A stretch of DNA of 64,000 nucleotides from Companilactobacillus baiquanensis (GCF_003946605.1 NZ_RHOQ01000003.1:272170-336169); one strand, 5' to 3'; numbered from the stretch's first letter, positions 9,118-21,551 are shown. Made by a program: numbers and translations. The notes: generated by a model from the letters alone, not told the origin.

Positions 9118-10668
9118 TTGAGTAACGAAAATAATAAAAAGCAACCAACTAAAGAAGAAATAAAGAAAGCAAGAGTCATGAATGATCAATTACGGGTCAG
9201 ACGTGATAAATTGCAAGAACTTTATGATGAAGGCGTTGATCCATTCGGTTCAAGATTTGAGAGAACTGCTTTGGCTCAAGAAATTCATGACAAGTACGGT
9301 GATGAAGACAAGGAAACTCTTGAAGAACAAGATTTACCAGTTGTTATCGCCGGTAGAATGATGACAAAGCGTGGTAAGGGTAAAGTTGGTTTTGCCGATA
9401 TCCGCGATCGTTCTGGTAAGATTCAAATTTATGTTCGTAAAGATGTTGTCGGTGAAGAGAACTATCACATCTTTAAACGTTCTGATATTGGTGACCACTT
9501 AGGTATTCACGGTGAAATTATGAAGACAGATATGGGTGAATTGACAGTTAAAGCCACTCACGTCACAATGCTTTCAAAATCATTGCGTCCTTTGCCAGAT
9601 AAATTCCATGGTTTAACTAATGTTGAACAAATATATCGTCAAAGATATTTGGACTTAATTGCTAACCAGGATAGTTTTGAACGTTTCAAGAAACGAACAA
9701 AGATCATTTCCGCTGTACGTGAATATTTAGACGATGAAGGCTTCATGTCAGTTGAGACACCCGTTTTGAATACACAAGCCGGTGGTGCTAGTGCCCGTCC
9801 ATTTATTACGCATCACAATGCTTTGGATATGGAAATGTATCTAAGAATCGCTCTAGAATTGCCATTGAAGAGATTAATTGTTGGTGGTTTTGAACGTGTT
9901 TATGAAATTGGTCGTGCTTTCCGTAATGAAGGTTTGGACACACAACATAATCCTGAATATACTTCATTGGAAACATATGCCGCTTATTGGGATATGACAG
10001 ATGTTATGAAGGAAGTCGAAGGAATGTTCCGTCACGCTGCCGATAAAGCTAATGGTTCACAAATTGTTAGCTATCAAGGTGAAGAAGTTGATTTGAGCAA
10101 GCCTTTCAAACGTATCAAGATGGTTGATGCTATCAAAGAACAAACAGGTATCGACTTTAATGTTGATATGGATCTTGAACAAGCTCGTAAATTGGCCGAT
10201 GAAAAAGGTGTTCACTATGAAGAATTCTGGGGCGTTGGTCACATCATCGCTGAATTCTTTGAAGAGTTTGTTGAAGATACTTTGAAAGAACCTACATTCA
10301 TTTATGAATACCCAATTGAAGTTTCCCCATTAGCTAAGAAGAGTAAAGATAATCCTAAATTTACTGATCGTTTTGAAGTTTATATTTTAGGACATGAATA
10401 TGGTAATGCCTTTACTGAATTAAATGATCCAATTGATCAAAAAGCACGTTTTGAAGCTCAAGCTGCGGAACGTGAAAAAGGTAATGACGAAGCTGAACAT
10501 ATTGATAATGATTACGTTGAAGCCATGGAATATGGTATGCCACCAACAGGTGGACTAGGAATCGGTATTGACCGTTTGGTTATGTTACTTACTGATGCAC
10601 CTTCAATTCGTGACGTCATCTTATTCCCAACAATGAAACCAGAAGATAACACCAATAATCCTGAATAA
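9118..10668 (+). CDS. lysS: Lysyl-tRNA synthetase, class II
   Basis: 516 residues starting at TTG, with AGGGGG just upstream. The N-terminal OB fold (about 70-165) binds the anticodon. Class II motif 2 ([28 protein letters not shown]) and motif 3 ([14 protein letters not shown]) are intact. It charges tRNA-Lys. The N-terminal 30 residues are rich in Lys, Glu and Asn. It ends the dusB-lysS unit and is followed by a terminator and the tRNA cluster. Confidence 0.97.
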   Translation: MSNENNKKQPTKEEIKKARVMNDQLRVRRDKLQELYDEGVDPFGSRFERTALAQEIHDKYGDEDKETLEEQDLPVVIAGRMMTKRGKGKVGFADIRDRSGKIQIYVRKDVVGEENYHIFKRSDIGDHLGIHGEIMKTDMGELTVKATHVTMLSKSLRPLPDKFHGLTNVEQIYRQRYLDLIANQDSFERFKKRTKIISAVREYLDDEGFMSVETPVLNTQAGGASARPFITHHNALDMEMYLRIALELPLKRLIVGGFERVYEIGRAFRNEGLDTQHNPEYTSLETYAAYWDMTDVMKEVEGMFRHAADKANGSQIVSYQGEEVDLSKPFKRIKMVDAIKEQTGIDFNVDMDLEQARKLADEKGVHYEEFWGVGHIIAEFFEEFVEDTLKEPTFIYEYPIEVSPLAKKSKDNPKFTDRFEVYILGHEYGNAFTELNDPIDQKARFEAQAAEREKGNDEAEHIDNDYVEAMEYGMPPTGGLGIGIDRLVMLLTDAPSIRDVILFPTMKPEDNTNNPE

Positions 10669-10687
10669 ATTTAAATATGATTAATTT

Positions 10688-10720
10688 AAAAAAGTTAACG
10701 AAATTTCGTTGACTTTTTTT
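10688..10720 (+). terminator. Intrinsic terminator of lysS
   Basis: The inverted repeat AAAGTTAACGAAA / TTTCGTTGACTTT centres near 10704 and is followed by T to 10720. Its 3' arm also carries the -35 of the tRNA promoter. Confidence 0.85.
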
Positions 10721-10738
10721 ATTTGTTTTGGGTATAAT
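10709..10738 (+). promoter_or_regulatory. Promoter of the tRNA cluster
   Basis: TTGACT (10709-10714), 18 bases, a perfect TATAAT (10733-10738). The expected start is about 10745, some 22 bases before the mature tRNA-Val. The -35 lies inside the lysS terminator stem. Confidence 0.75.
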
Positions 10739-10766
10739 AATATAGTTGTTTGTTACAAGAACACAT

Positions 10767-10839
10767 GGAGGATTAGCTCAGCTGGGAGAGCATCTGCCTT
10801 ACAAGCAGGAGGTCACAGGTTCGATCCCTGTATCCTCCA
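10767..10839 (+). tRNA. tRNA-Val (TAC)
   Basis: 73 bases. The 7-bp acceptor stem GGAGGAT/ATCCTCC, D-arm and T-arm (GGTTCGATCC) are complete. The anticodon loop CTTACAA gives TAC. The discriminator is A. CCA is not encoded (next bases TTA). Confidence 0.95.
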
Positions 10840-10886
10840 TTAAACTTTTATAAGTTTAATGGGTTTATAAATTAGATCACAATTTT

Positions 10887-10969
10887 GCGGGTGTGGCGGA
10901 ATTGGCAGACGCGCTAGATTTAGGTTCTAGTGTCCAGTGGACATGAAGGTTCAAGTCCTTTCACCCGTA
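10887..10969 (+). tRNA. tRNA-Leu (TAG)
   Basis: 83 bases with the long variable arm of class II tRNAs (TGTCCAGTGGACA). The acceptor stem is GCGGGTG/CACCCGT with a terminal G-U pair. The anticodon loop TTTAGGT gives TAG. The discriminator is A, followed directly by TTC, so CCA is not encoded. Confidence 0.95.
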
Positions 10970-11019
10970 TTCGATATTTAAAGTATTGAATTGGTTATGC
11001 ATTAAGTGTTATACTTAAT

Positions 11020-11092
11020 GCCGACTTAGCTCAGTTGGCAGAGCATCTGTCTTGTAAACAGGGGGTCGGAGGTTCGAATCCTCTAGTCGGCA
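11020..11092 (+). tRNA. tRNA-Thr (TGT)
   Basis: 73 bases. The acceptor stem is GCCGACT/AGTCGGC, the anticodon loop CTTGTAA gives TGT, and the T-loop TTCGAAT is normal. The discriminator is A and no CCA is encoded. Confidence 0.95.
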
Positions 11093-11096
11093 TTAT

Positions 11097-11168
11097 GCGG
11101 AAGTAGTTCAGTGGTAGAACATCACCTTGCCATGGTGGGGGTCGCGGGTTCGAATCCCGTCTTCCGCT
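11097..11168 (+). tRNA. tRNA-Gly (GCC)
   Basis: 72 bases, only 4 bases after tRNA-Thr. The acceptor stem is GCGGAAG/CTTCCGC, the anticodon loop TTGCCAT gives GCC, and the discriminator is T. No CCA is encoded. Confidence 0.95.
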
Positions 11169-11188
11169 TCATTATTAATACAGTTGAT

Positions 11189-11262
<74 letters not shown>

Positions 11263-11264
11263 TA

Positions 11265-11312
11265 TAAAAGAGATCATCGCTTCTTAATTAGAAGTTGATG
11301 ATCTCTTTTATT
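11265..11312 (+). terminator. Terminator of the tRNA cluster
   Basis: A perfect 14-bp stem (11265-11278 with 11297-11310) is closed by an inner TTCT/AGAA stem and a TAATTA loop, then T-rich sequence. It follows the tRNA-Pro gene directly. Confidence 0.9.
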
Positions 11313-11410
11313 TGGGCTGATTACTAATGTGTGGAACTTAAATATGTAATAATAGTAGATAAGAAATGTAAGCAGAAGAATTTTTCTAATTAGTGTATGA
11401 GTTAAATCAC

Positions 11411-11438
11411 TTGCATTTTTACACAACAGAATTATACT
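11411..11438 (+). promoter_or_regulatory. Candidate promoter for clpC
   Basis: TTGCAT (11411-11416), 16 bases, TATACT (11433-11438), about 38 bases before the clpC ATG. No clear tandem heptad CtsR operator was seen between 11311 and 11475. Confidence 0.5.
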
Positions 11439-11475
11439 TTCTACACCAAGAAATTTATAAGTCGAGGTAGTTAAA

Positions 11476-13968
11476 ATGGACAAAGTATTTACCGAAAGCG
11501 CAAAGAACGCACTTGTTTTGGCTCAAGAGCAGGCTAAAACATTTCATCATAATGCTGTTGGTACTGAGCATATTCTTCTAGGCTTAACGATGGAGAATGA
11601 TGGTATAGCTGGTATTACTTTGAGAGATCTCGCCGTTAGCGAACGTGATGTTGAAGAAGAAATTGAACATCTAACTGGCTATGGAGATGTTTCATCTAAT
11701 ACCGCCAAGGGCATTTACCTACCTTATTCACCAAAAGGACAAAAGATTCTTGCTAACTCACAAGATGTTTCTGATCAATACAACACTAGTCGTATTGGAA
11801 CAGAACATATTTTGTTAGCTATTTTAGACGATACTGATAATTTAGCAAATCGTATTTTGACTAATTTGGGTCTCAGCTTAACTAAGACCAAGAACTTGCT
11901 TCTTAACAAGATGGGGATGTCAAGTAAAAGCGGGCCTAGAGGCATGGCTGCTAATATGGCAGCTCGTAATAAAAAGAAACAAACTGCTGGTACACCAACA
12001 CTCGATTCTTTAGCACGTGATTTAACTAAGATCGCCGCAGAAAATAAGATCGATCCTGTTATTGGACGTAAAAAAGAGGTTGAGAGAACTATTCAAATCC
12101 TCAGCCGTAGAACTAAGAACAATCCCGTTTTAGTCGGTGAACCCGGAGTTGGTAAAACTGCTATTGCAGAAGGTTTAGCTAGTTATATTGTTAAAAAAGA
12201 AGTTCCACTTGATATGCAAAATAAACGTATCATGATGTTGGATATGGGTTCTTTAGTTGCCGGTACTAAATATCGTGGTGAGTTTGAAGACCGTTTAAAG
12301 AAAATCATTGAAGAAATTTATAAAGATAAGCATGTTATTCTCTTTATCGATGAATTGCATACTTTAATCGGTGCTGGTGGTGCTGAAGGTGCTATTGATG
12401 CATCTAATATTCTTAAACCAGCCCTAGCACGGGGTGAACTTCAATTGATCGGTGCTACAACTTTAAATGAATACCAAAAGTACATCGAAAAAGATAGTGC
12501 TTTAGAGCGTCGTTTTGCCAAGATAGTTGTCGAAGAACCAACTGAAGAAGAGTCAGTTGAAATTCTCAAAGGACTACGTCCTAGATATGAGCAACATCAT
12601 GGTCTACTTATTTCTGATGAGGCCATTGAAGCTGCAGTTAAACTTTCAACTCGTTATTTGACTAATCGTTTCTTACCAGATAAGGCAATTGATCTAGTCG
12701 ATGAAGCTTCAGCTAAAGTAAGGATTCATAATGTATCTAAAAATAATGATCTAGATGATCTAACTGCTCAATCAATGAAACTGATCGATGATAAGAATAA
12801 TGCTATCTTGGATCAGGATTTTGAAAAAGCAGCTAAGATTCGTGAGCAGGAACAAGATATTCAAGAAAAAATTTCAGAACTAAAAGAATCAAAAGAAACT
12901 GGTCATGCTAAGCAGGCAGTGGTTAAGACGAATGATATCGCTGAAATTATTGCTGAATGGACTGGGGTTCCGGTTAAACAGATCACTCGTAAAGAAAGTG
13001 AACGTCTGTTGAACCTTGAAAAAGAACTTCATAAACGTGTTATTGGTCAAAATGATGCCATAAGTGCTATCTCACGTGCCATTCGTCGAGCTAGAAGTGG
13101 CATGAAAGATCCAGATAGACCTATTGGATCATTTATGTTCTTAGGACCTACTGGTGTTGGTAAGACTGAACTTGCTAAATCAATTGCTGAAGTTATGTTT
13201 GGTTCAGAAGATAATCTGATTCGTGTTGATATGTCAGAGTATATGGAACAATACAGTACTTCAAAATTGATCGGTTCAGCTCCTGGTTACGTTGGATTTG
13301 ATGACGGTGGTCAATTAACTGAAAAAGTTAGAAATGAACCTTATTCTGTTATCTTGCTTGATGAAGTTGAGAAGGCTCATCCAGATGTCTTTAATATCTT
13401 ATTGCAAGTATTAGATGATGGAATTTTGACTGATGCTAAAGGTCGTAAAGTCGACTTCCGTAACACCATCATAATTATGACTTCTAACTTGGGTGCTCGT
13501 GCATTGCAAGAAGACAAGGAAGTTGGATTTGGTGCTAAGGATGTAGCCGATGACTATAAAGAAATGCAAAATCGTATCAATACAGAATTGAAGAAATTCT
13601 TTAGACCAGAATTCCTAAATCGTATTGATGAAACAATTGTCTTTAAGTCATTGAATCGTGACCAATTAAAGGCTATTGCCAAAATCATGAGTGGAAACTT
13701 GAGAAAACGTTTGGAAGATCGCAAGATTGAACTTGTCATTTCACCAGCCGCATATAGTGATCTGGTAAAAGATGGATATAATCCTGAATATGGGGCACGT
13801 CCAATGAGAAGAACGATCCAAAGAGAAATCGAAGATCCAGCCAGTGAATTGTTACTTATGAATAAAGTAACTGAAGGCGATACGATCAAAGTTGGCTCAA
13901 AACAAGGCAAGTTGACCGTAACTGTTTCTAAAGACAAAAAGAAAAATGAAAAATCACTCACACACTAA
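11476..13968 (+). CDS. clpC: ATP-dependent Clp protease ATP-binding subunit ClpC
   Basis: 830 residues. Two N-terminal Clp repeats (about 1-145) recruit adaptors. AAA-1 has Walker A GEPGVGKT (221-228). A UVR-like middle region ([15 protein letters not shown], about 440-455) marks ClpC rather than ClpB or ClpE. AAA-2 has Walker A GPTGVGKT (557-564). ClpC unfolds substrates and feeds them to ClpP. The SD is GAGGT. It stands alone here: tRNAs lie upstream, not ctsR-mcsA-mcsB as in Bacillus, and rpoB lies downstream. A ClpP-docking loop is expected but was not checked residue by residue. Confidence 0.95.
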   Translation: MDKVFTESAKNALVLAQEQAKTFHHNAVGTEHILLGLTMENDGIAGITLRDLAVSERDVEEEIEHLTGYGDVSSNTAKGIYLPYSPKGQKILANSQDVSDQYNTSRIGTEHILLAILDDTDNLANRILTNLGLSLTKTKNLLLNKMGMSSKSGPRGMAANMAARNKKKQTAGTPTLDSLARDLTKIAAENKIDPVIGRKKEVERTIQILSRRTKNNPVLVGEPGVGKTAIAEGLASYIVKKEVPLDMQNKRIMMLDMGSLVAGTKYRGEFEDRLKKIIEEIYKDKHVILFIDELHTLIGAGGAEGAIDASNILKPALARGELQLIGATTLNEYQKYIEKDSALERRFAKIVVEEPTEEESVEILKGLRPRYEQHHGLLISDEAIEAAVKLSTRYLTNRFLPDKAIDLVDEASAKVRIHNVSKNNDLDDLTAQSMKLIDDKNNAILDQDFEKAAKIREQEQDIQEKISELKESKETGHAKQAVVKTNDIAEIIAEWTGVPVKQITRKESERLLNLEKELHKRVIGQNDAISAISRAIRRARSGMKDPDRPIGSFMFLGPTGVGKTELAKSIAEVMFGSEDNLIRVDMSEYMEQYSTSKLIGSAPGYVGFDDGGQLTEKVRNEPYSVILLDEVEKAHPDVFNILLQVLDDGILTDAKGRKVDFRNTIIIMTSNLGARALQEDKEVGFGAKDVADDYKEMQNRINTELKKFFRPEFLNRIDETIVFKSLNRDQLKAIAKIMSGNLRKRLEDRKIELVISPAAYSDLVKDGYNPEYGARPMRRTIQREIEDPASELLLMNKVTEGDTIKVGSKQGKLTVTVSKDKKKNEKSLTH

Positions 13969-13978
13969 TCGCTATCTA

Positions 13979-14007
13979 TTGACAATCTAATTTCTAGGTA
14001 GTATTAT
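13979..14007 (+). promoter_or_regulatory. Strong sigma-A promoter of rpoB-rpoC
   Basis: A perfect TTGACA (13979-13984), a 17-base spacer and TATTAT (14002-14007). The expected start near 14014 leaves a leader of about 200 bases before rpoB. Confidence 0.85.
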
Positions 14008-14013
14008 CTTTTG

Positions 14014-14116
14014 TGAGATTCAAAGTTCAAAACGTTAGCCGCGATCTATTGTCCGTGGCCATACCGTATAGAAAAAGCAAAAGTAGGATTTAGAATTCTA
14101 TTTTTGGTTTTTTTTT
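14014..14116 (+). ncRNA. rpoB leader RNA, probable Lacto-rpoB motif
   Basis: Directly after the promoter, GCCGCG (14038-14043) can pair with CGTGGC (14054-14059), extended through an internal loop by ACG (14032-14034) with CGT (14065-14067). A second hairpin (about 14080-14106, roughly 10 bp with G-U pairs) is followed by nine or more T, so it looks like an attenuator-type terminator before rpoB. A conserved 5'-UTR motif named Lacto-rpoB is known upstream of rpoB in lactic acid bacteria; position and structure fit it. Assignment to that family is by context, not by a covariance-model match. Confidence 0.6.
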
Positions 14117-14213
14117 GCCTAAAATTAGGGTATAAAAACGTTTTCTTACAATTTGTAACGAAAATGTAATATTCGGTCAACGTTTGAACAAATTATATGT
14201 TGAGGTGAAAAAT

Positions 14214-17200
14214 TTGACTTATCATAACGTTAATTATGGTGCACACCGTGTTCGTCGTAGTTATGCAAAGATCAAGGAAGTTCTTCCACTGCCAAATTTA
14301 ATAGACATTCAAACAAATTCTTATAACTGGTTCTTAGATGAAGGACTTAAAGATATGTTTGATGACGTTATGCCTATTGATGATTTCGGTGGAAATCTTT
14401 CATTAGAGTATGTTGATTACAAACTATTAGAACCTAAGTATACAGTTGAAGAAGCAAGACAACATGATGCTAATTATTCAGCACCATTGCATGTCACATT
14501 GAAATTGACTAACCATGAAACAGGCGAGATCAAGACTCAAGATGTTTTCTTTGGCGATTTTCCAATTATGACAGAGCAAGGTACTTTTATTATTAATGGT
14601 GCCGAACGTGTTATTGTTTCTCAATTAGTACGTTCACCTGGTATTTATTACAATTCAGATACCGATAAAAATGGTCGTATTAACTTTGGAACAACTGTTA
14701 TTCCTAACCGTGGTGCTTGGTTGGAATTTGAAACAGATGCTAAAGGTTTGGGTTACGTTAGAATTGATAGAACTAGAAAACTACCTATTTCTGAATTGAT
14801 CAGATCATTAGGTTTTGGTGCTGATTCTGAAATTCTTGATATCTTTGGTGAAAATGATACTTTGAATTTAACACTTGAAAAAGATGTTCATAAAGATACA
14901 AGTGACTCTCGTGTTGAAGAAGCATTAAAGGATATTTATGAAAGACTTCGTCCTGGTGAACCTAAGACTGCCGATTCATCTCGTTCATTGCTATATGCTA
15001 GATTCTTCGACCCACGTAGATATGACATGGCATCTGTTGGTCGTTACAAGGTCAACAAGAAGCTTAATCTAAAAACAAGACTTTTGAATAAGACACTTGC
15101 TGAAACACTTGCTGATCCTGATACAGGTGAAGTTATCTTGGCTAAGGATACAGTTCTTGACCGTGAAGCTATGAACAAATTGAGTCCATACCTTAAACGT
15201 GAAGACTTCAAGACTGTAACTCTTCAACCATCAGATGAAGGTGTTTTGACAGATCCAGTTACAATTCAAATTATTAAAGTTTATTCAGAAGCTGATAATG
15301 AAAAAGTTGTTAATATGATCGGTAATGGTCATATTGATGCTAAATTGCGTGTTATCACACCTGCTGATATTTTGGCTGGTATCAATTACTTCTTAAATCT
15401 TAAAGAAGATATTGGTAACGTCGATGATATTGATCACTTGGGTAACCGTCGTATTCGTTCAGTTGGTGAATTACTTCAAAATCAGTTCCGTATTGGTTTA
15501 TCACGTATGGAACGTGTTGTACGTGAAAGAATGTCAATTCAAGACTCAGCTACTGTTACACCACAACAATTGATCAATATTAGACCAGTTGTTGCCTCAA
15601 TCAAGGAATTCTTTGGTTCATCACAATTGTCACAGTTCATGGATCAGACTAATCCGCTTGGAGAACTAGAACACAAGCGTCGTCTATCTGCTCTTGGACC
15701 TGGTGGTTTGACTCGTGATCGTGCCGGATATGAAGTTCGTGACGTTCACTATACTCACTATGGTCGTATGTGTCCTATTGAAACTCCTGAAGGTCCTAAT
15801 ATTGGACTTATTAATAACTTGGCTAGTTATGCCATTATTAATGAATATGGTTTCATTGAAACACCATATCGTCGTGTTTCATGGGATACACATAAGGTTA
15901 CAAATAAGATCGATTATCTAACTGCTGACGAAGAAGATAATTATGTTGTTGCTCAGGCTAATACACCGCTTGATGAAGATGGTGGATTTGTTGACAACAC
16001 AATTTTGGCTCGTAAAAAAGATGACAATATCGAAACTACTCCAGAAAAAGTCGATTACATGGACGTTTCTCCTAAACAAGTAGTTTCAGTTGCCACAGCA
16101 TGTATTCCTTTCTTGGAAAATGATGATTCTAACCGTGCCTTGATGGGTGCTAACATGCAACGTCAAGCTGTTCCTTTGGTTAATCCACATGCACCACTTG
16201 TTGGTACAAGTATGGAATATATTGCTGCCCATGATTCTGGTGCCGCACTTATTGCTAAGAATGATGGTGTCGTTGAATACGTTGATGCTAGAAAGATTAC
16301 TGTAAAACGTAATGATGACAGCACAATTGATGAATATAAAGTAACTAAGTTCCGTCGTTCAAATAATGGTAAGAGTTATAACCAAAAACCTATCGTTAGA
16401 AAAGGTGAAGAAGTTAAAGCTGGAGATATTATCGCCGATGGTCCTGCAATGGAAAATGGTGAATTAGCTCTTGGTCAAAACCCATTGATCGCCTTTATGA
16501 CATGGAATATGTATAACTATGAAGATGCCATCGTTCTTTCAGAAAAATTAGTTCGTGAAGATGCTTATACTTCAATTCATATTGAAGAGTATGAATCAGA
16601 AGCACGTGATACAAAACTTGGACCTGAGGAAATCACTCGTGAGATCCCTAACGTCGGTGAAGAATCACTTAAAGATCTTGATGAATTCGGTATCATTCGT
16701 ATTGGTGCTGAGGTTCGTGATGGTGATATCTTAGTTGGTAAAGTAACTCCTAAAGGTGTTACAGAATTATCAGCCGAAGAAAGATTACTACATGCTATTT
16801 TCGGTGAAAAAGCTCGTGAAGTCCGTGATACATCACTTCGTGTACCACATGGTGGTGGCGGAATAATCCAAGACGTTAAAGTCTTCACACGTGAAGCCGG
16901 AGACGAATTGGATCCCGGTGTTAATATGATGGTTCGTGTCTATATTGCCCAGAAACGTAAGATTCAAGTTGGTGATAAGATGGCCGGACGTCATGGTAAC
17001 AAAGGTACTGTTTCGATCGTTGTACCTCAAGAAGATATGCCTTATATGCCAGACGGTACACCAGTTGATATTCTTTTGAATCCAATGGGTGTTCCATCTC
17101 GTATGAATATCGGACAGGTACTTGATCTTCACTTAGGTATGGCTGCTAGAAAACTTGGAATCCACGTTGCAACACCTGTTTTTGATGGTGTTCAAGATAA

Positions 17201-17822
17201 TGAACTTTGGGACATTGTTAAAGAAGCTGATATGGATTCAGATGGTAAGTCAATACTTTATGATGGTCGTACTGGTGAACCATTTAAGAACCGTGTAGCT
17301 GTTGGTGTCATGTACTACATGAAATTAGCCCACATGGTTGATGATAAACTTCATGCTCGTTCAATCGGACCATACTCACTAGTTACTCAACAACCACTTG
17401 GTGGTAAAGCACAATTTGGTGGACAGAGATTTGGTGAAATGGAAGTTTGGGCTCTTGAAGCTTATGGTGCCGCTTATACCTTACAAGAAATTTTGACATA
17501 CAAGTCAGATGATATCGTAGGTCGTGTAAAGACTTATGAGGCTATTGTTAAGGGTGAAAGTATTCCTAAACCAGGTGTTCCAGAATCATTCCGTGTTCTT
17601 GTTAAAGAGTTGCAAGCCTTAGGTCTTGATATGAAAGTTCTAGATTCTCACAGCAAAGAAATCGAACTTAGAGATATGGATGACGATGATGATACTGTAA
17701 GTATCGACGCATTATCTAAACTCGCAAAACAACAAGAAGAAAAACGTGCAGAAGAAGAAGCCAAGAAGTTGGAAGAATCACAAGATTCAACTGCTGACTC
17801 ACGTACAAAATCAGAAAACTAG
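14214..17822 (+). CDS. rpoB: DNA-directed RNA polymerase beta subunit
   Basis: About 1202 residues from a TTG at 14214, chosen because GAGGTG (14202-14207) is ideally spaced and the product then starts [20 protein letters not shown], like other RpoB proteins. The upstream in-frame TTG at 14184 has no SD. The rifampicin region ([22 protein letters not shown], in two halves) and [12 protein letters not shown] are intact. The C-terminal end adds a charged tail (DDDDDT, then Lys/Glu/Gln-rich), common in lactobacilli. It forms the core polymerase with RpoC and RpoA. Confidence 0.97.
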   Translation: MTYHNVNYGAHRVRRSYAKIKEVLPLPNLIDIQTNSYNWFLDEGLKDMFDDVMPIDDFGGNLSLEYVDYKLLEPKYTVEEARQHDANYSAPLHVTLKLTNHETGEIKTQDVFFGDFPIMTEQGTFIINGAERVIVSQLVRSPGIYYNSDTDKNGRINFGTTVIPNRGAWLEFETDAKGLGYVRIDRTRKLPISELIRSLGFGADSEILDIFGENDTLNLTLEKDVHKDTSDSRVEEALKDIYERLRPGEPKTADSSRSLLYARFFDPRRYDMASVGRYKVNKKLNLKTRLLNKTLAETLADPDTGEVILAKDTVLDREAMNKLSPYLKREDFKTVTLQPSDEGVLTDPVTIQIIKVYSEADNEKVVNMIGNGHIDAKLRVITPADILAGINYFLNLKEDIGNVDDIDHLGNRRIRSVGELLQNQFRIGLSRMERVVRERMSIQDSATVTPQQLINIRPVVASIKEFFGSSQLSQFMDQTNPLGELEHKRRLSALGPGGLTRDRAGYEVRDVHYTHYGRMCPIETPEGPNIGLINNLASYAIINEYGFIETPYRRVSWDTHKVTNKIDYLTADEEDNYVVAQANTPLDEDGGFVDNTILARKKDDNIETTPEKVDYMDVSPKQVVSVATACIPFLENDDSNRALMGANMQRQAVPLVNPHAPLVGTSMEYIAAHDSGAALIAKNDGVVEYVDARKITVKRNDDSTIDEYKVTKFRRSNNGKSYNQKPIVRKGEEVKAGDIIADGPAMENGELALGQNPLIAFMTWNMYNYEDAIVLSEKLVREDAYTSIHIEEYESEARDTKLGPEEITREIPNVGEESLKDLDEFGIIRIGAEVRDGDILVGKVTPKGVTELSAEERLLHAIFGEKAREVRDTSLRVPHGGGGIIQDVKVFTREAGDELDPGVNMMVRVYIAQKRKIQVGDKMAGRHGNKGTVSIVVPQEDMPYMPDGTPVDILLNPMGVPSRMNIGQVLDLHLGMAARKLGIHVATPVFDGVQDNELWDIVKEADMDSDGKSILYDGRTGEPFKNRVAVGVMYYMKLAHMVDDKLHARSIGPYSLVTQQPLGGKAQFGGQRFGEMEVWALEAYGAAYTLQEILTYKSDDIVGRVKTYEAIVKGESIPKPGVPESFRVLVKELQALGLDMKVLDSHSKEIELRDMDDDDDTVSIDALSKLAKQQEEKRAEEEAKKLEESQDSTADSRTKSEN

Positions 17823-17850
17823 TCAAAATAGTGATTAGGGAGGATACCTT

Positions 17851-20800
17851 TTGATAGACGTTAATAAATTTGAAAGTATGCAAATAGGTTTAGCATCTCC
17901 TGACAAGATTCGTAGCTGGTCTTATGGAGAAGTTAAGAAACCTGAAACAATCAACTACCGTACTTTGAAACCAGAAAAAGATGGTCTATTCGATGAAAGA
18001 ATTTTTGGACCAACTAAAGACTGGGAATGTGCCTGTGGTAAATATAAACGTATCCGCTATAAGGGTATTGTTTGTGACCGTTGTGGTGTTGAAGTTACTC
18101 GTTCAAAAGTTCGTCGTGAACGTATGGCGCACATCGAATTAGCTGCACCAGTTACACATATTTGGTACTTCAAGGGAATCCCATCACGTATGGGACTTGT
18201 TTTGGACATGAGTCCTAGAAACCTTGAAGAAGTAATTTACTTTGCTTCATATGTAGTTATTGATCCAGGTGAAACAGACCTAGAAAGAAGACAACTACTT
18301 ACAGAATCAGAATATCGTAAGAAACGTGAAGAATTTGGTAACAAATTCGTTGCTAAGATGGGTGCCGAAGGTATCAGAGAACTTCTTAGCCAAGTTGATA
18401 TGGAAACAGACATCAAAGAATTACGTGAAACTTTAAAGACTGCTCAAGGTCAAAAACGTACACGTGCTATTAGACGTTTGGATATTCTTAGTGCTTTTGC
18501 TAAGTCAGGTAATAAACCGGAGTGGATGGTAATGGAAGCAATTCCCGTTATCCCACCTGATTTAAGACCAATGGTTCAACTAGAAGGTGGCCGTTTTGCC
18601 ACATCTGATTTGAATGATCTATATCGTCGTGTTATTAACCGTAATAATCGTTTGAAGAGATTGTTGGATCTACATGCTCCAAACATCATTGTTCAAAATG
18701 AAAAGAGAATGCTTCAAGAAGCTGTCGATGCATTGATCGATAATGGTCGTCGTGGCCGTCCTGTTACAGGACCTGGTAACCGTCCATTGAAGTCACTATC
18801 ACATATGCTTAAAGGTAAGCAAGGACGTTTCCGTCAAAACTTACTTGGTAAACGTGTTGACTATTCTGGACGTTCAGTTATCGATGTTGGTCCTACATTG
18901 AAGTTCTATCAATGTGGATTGCCTCGTGAAATGGCTTTGGAATTATTCAAACCATTTGTAATGCATGAACTAGTTAAAAGAGAGATTGCTTCAAACGTTA
19001 AAAACGCTAGAAGAAAGATCGATCGTCAAGATGATGACATTTGGGATGTACTTGAAGATGTAATTAAAGAACGTCCAGTTCTACTTAACCGTGCCCCTAC
19101 ACTTCACAGACTTGGTATTCAAGCCTTTGAACCTGTTTTGGTTGATGGTAAGTCAATTCGTCTTCACCCACTTGCTTGTGAAGCTTATAATGCCGATTTT
19201 GATGGGGATCAGATGGCTGTCCACGTTCCTCTATCAGATGAAGCTCAAGCTGAAGCACGTATGTTGATGCTTGCTGCTCACCATATCCTTGCTCCTAAAG
19301 ATGGTAAACCTATTGTTACACCATCACAGGACGTTGTTTTGGGTAACTACTACCTAACAATCGAAACAAGACATATGACTGGTGAAGGTAAGATCTTTAC
19401 AGATGCTAATGAAGTACAAACTGCTCTTGTTAATGGTGATGTTCATTACCATACAAGAATTGGTTTGTCAGTTGCCTCAATGCCAAACAAGCCTTTCTCT
19501 GATGATCAAAGAGATAAGATCATGGTTACAAGTGTTGGTAAAGTTATCTTTAATGAGATTCTTCCTGAAGATTTCCCATACTTAAATGAACCAACCGATG
19601 ACAATTTAGTTCATGGTGTTCCTGATAAGTACTTCTTAGATAAAGGTGAAAATATTCAAGACAAACTTGACGAAATGGACCTTGTTGATCCATTGAAGAG
19701 TGGTTATTTAAGTGATATCATTGCCCAAATCTTTAAGATATATCGTGTTCAAAGAACATCTTCATTACTTGATGATATGAAGGAATTAGGATATACAATT
19801 TGTACACTTTCTGGATTAACAGTTGGTGTTACAGATGTTCCTAACTTAACTGAAAAACCTGAAATCATCGAAAAGGCCCACAAACAAGTTGCTTCAATTT
19901 CTAAGCAATTCCGTCGTGGACTTATCACTGACGATGAACGACATGACCGTGTTATCAGTGTTTGGAATGATACAAAAGATGAAATTCAACAATTGTTGAT
20001 CGATTCCTTTGATCCAACAAACCCTATTTCAATGATGTCTGATTCTGGTGCCCGTGGTAATATCTCAAACTTTACTCAGCTTGCTGGTATGCGTGGACTT
20101 ATGGCTGCCCCTAATGGTGGTATGATGGAAATTCCTGTTATTTCTAACTTCCGTGAAGGACTATCCGTTTTGGAAATGTTCATGTCAACCCACGGTGCTC
20201 GTAAAGGTATGACCGATACAGCCTTGAAGACTGCTAACTCTGGTTACTTGACACGTCGTCTAGTTGATGTTGCTCAAGATGTTATCGTACGTGAAGAAGA
20301 TTGTGGTACTGACCGTGGACTTCTAGTAAGTTCAATTATGGAAGGTACAGACATGATCGAACCATTGTATGACCGTCTTGTTGGACGTTATACACAAAAG
20401 ACTGTTAAAGATCCTGAGACTGGTGAAGTTCTTGCTGATCGTGGTGTTCTTATGGATGAAAACCTAGCTCAAAAGATCGTTGATGCTGGTGTTAAAGAAG
20501 TAACAATTCGTTCTGCATTTACATGTGATACAAAACATGGTGTATGTAAGAAATGTTACGGTAGAAACCTTGCTACTGGTGAAGAAGTTGAAATTGGTGA
20601 AGCAGTTGGTACTGTTGCTGCTCAATCAATCGGTGAACCAGGTACACAGCTTACTATGCGTAACTTCCATACCGGTGGTGTTGCTGGTGGCGATGATATT
20701 ACACAAGGACTTCCTCGTGTTCAAGAAATCGTTGAAGCTAGAAACCCTAAAGGTCTTGCAGTTATTTCTGAAGTTGACGGTACTATTACTGCCATTGATG

Positions 20801-21516
20801 AAAATCCTGCTGAACGTACTAAAGAGATCACTGTTGAAGGTGATATTGATACTAGATCTTATAGTGTTCCTTATACATCAAGTGTTGCGGTTGCCGAAGG
20901 TGAACATGTTGACCGTGGTGGTAAGTTAACACAAGGTTCAATTGATCCTAAGGAATTGATCAAAGTTACAAATGTTCAAACAACTGAAAACTACTTACTT
21001 GCTGAAGTTCAAAAGGTTTACCGTATGCAAGGTGTTGATATTTCTGATAAGCATTTCGAGGTTATGATCAGACAAATGCTACGTAAGATCAGAATTCTTG
21101 ACCCAGGTGATACAGATGTTCTACCAGGACAATTAATGGATATTTCCCAATTTACAGATCATAACCGTGAAACATTGTTTAACGGTGGAATTCCTGCAAC
21201 GGGACGTCCAGTTCTACTTGGTATTACTAAAGCCTCACTTGAAACAAATAGTTTCTTATCAGCTGCTTCATTCCAGGAAACAACAAGAGTTCTTACAGAT
21301 GCTTCTATTAGAGGTAAGAATGATCCACTTCTTGGACTTAAAGAGAATGTTATCATTGGTAAACTTATTCCTGCCGGTACTGGTATGGCTAAGTACAACC
21401 ATATGGAACCAAAGAAGACTGGTCCAATGGCTGAAAATTCAATCAATGGTGCATACACTATTTCTGATATTGAAGCTCAAATGAAAGCCGAAGATGCAAC
21501 AAATCACGGTGAATAA
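17851..21516 (+). CDS. rpoC: DNA-directed RNA polymerase beta' subunit
   Basis: 1221 residues from a TTG start with GGGAGG upstream. The N-terminal zinc ribbon has C60, C62, C75 and C78. The catalytic NADFDGD lies at 447-453 and binds the active-site magnesium. A second cysteine cluster ([14 protein letters not shown]) follows near residue 890. It lies 28 bases after rpoB in the same operon and ends in a strong terminator. Confidence 0.98.
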   Translation: MIDVNKFESMQIGLASPDKIRSWSYGEVKKPETINYRTLKPEKDGLFDERIFGPTKDWECACGKYKRIRYKGIVCDRCGVEVTRSKVRRERMAHIELAAPVTHIWYFKGIPSRMGLVLDMSPRNLEEVIYFASYVVIDPGETDLERRQLLTESEYRKKREEFGNKFVAKMGAEGIRELLSQVDMETDIKELRETLKTAQGQKRTRAIRRLDILSAFAKSGNKPEWMVMEAIPVIPPDLRPMVQLEGGRFATSDLNDLYRRVINRNNRLKRLLDLHAPNIIVQNEKRMLQEAVDALIDNGRRGRPVTGPGNRPLKSLSHMLKGKQGRFRQNLLGKRVDYSGRSVIDVGPTLKFYQCGLPREMALELFKPFVMHELVKREIASNVKNARRKIDRQDDDIWDVLEDVIKERPVLLNRAPTLHRLGIQAFEPVLVDGKSIRLHPLACEAYNADFDGDQMAVHVPLSDEAQAEARMLMLAAHHILAPKDGKPIVTPSQDVVLGNYYLTIETRHMTGEGKIFTDANEVQTALVNGDVHYHTRIGLSVASMPNKPFSDDQRDKIMVTSVGKVIFNEILPEDFPYLNEPTDDNLVHGVPDKYFLDKGENIQDKLDEMDLVDPLKSGYLSDIIAQIFKIYRVQRTSSLLDDMKELGYTICTLSGLTVGVTDVPNLTEKPEIIEKAHKQVASISKQFRRGLITDDERHDRVISVWNDTKDEIQQLLIDSFDPTNPISMMSDSGARGNISNFTQLAGMRGLMAAPNGGMMEIPVISNFREGLSVLEMFMSTHGARKGMTDTALKTANSGYLTRRLVDVAQDVIVREEDCGTDRGLLVSSIMEGTDMIEPLYDRLVGRYTQKTVKDPETGEVLADRGVLMDENLAQKIVDAGVKEVTIRSAFTCDTKHGVCKKCYGRNLATGEEVEIGEAVGTVAAQSIGEPGTQLTMRNFHTGGVAGGDDITQGLPRVQEIVEARNPKGLAVISEVDGTITAIDENPAERTKEITVEGDIDTRSYSVPYTSSVAVAEGEHVDRGGKLTQGSIDPKELIKVTNVQTTENYLLAEVQKVYRMQGVDISDKHFEVMIRQMLRKIRILDPGDTDVLPGQLMDISQFTDHNRETLFNGGIPATGRPVLLGITKASLETNSFLSAASFQETTRVLTDASIRGKNDPLLGLKENVIIGKLIPAGTGMAKYNHMEPKKTGPMAENSINGAYTISDIEAQMKAEDATNHGE

Positions 21517-21520
21517 TTTA

Positions 21521-21551
21521 AAAAAGACAACCAGATGGTTGTCTTTTTTTT
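21521..21551 (+). terminator. Intrinsic terminator of rpoB-rpoC
   Basis: AAAGACAACCA pairs with TGGTTGTCTTT across a short loop at about 21534, followed by eight T or more. Confidence 0.9.

Noticed and set aside
14118..14147. Second rpoB promoter and cre-like sequence around AAAAACGTTTTC
   Set aside because: No -35 at proper distance, and two fixed positions of cre are missing; a chance AT-rich match.
14184..14213. Longer rpoB reading starting at TTG 14184
   Set aside because: No SD lies before it, while TTG 14214 has GAGGTG at the right distance and gives the normal RpoB start.
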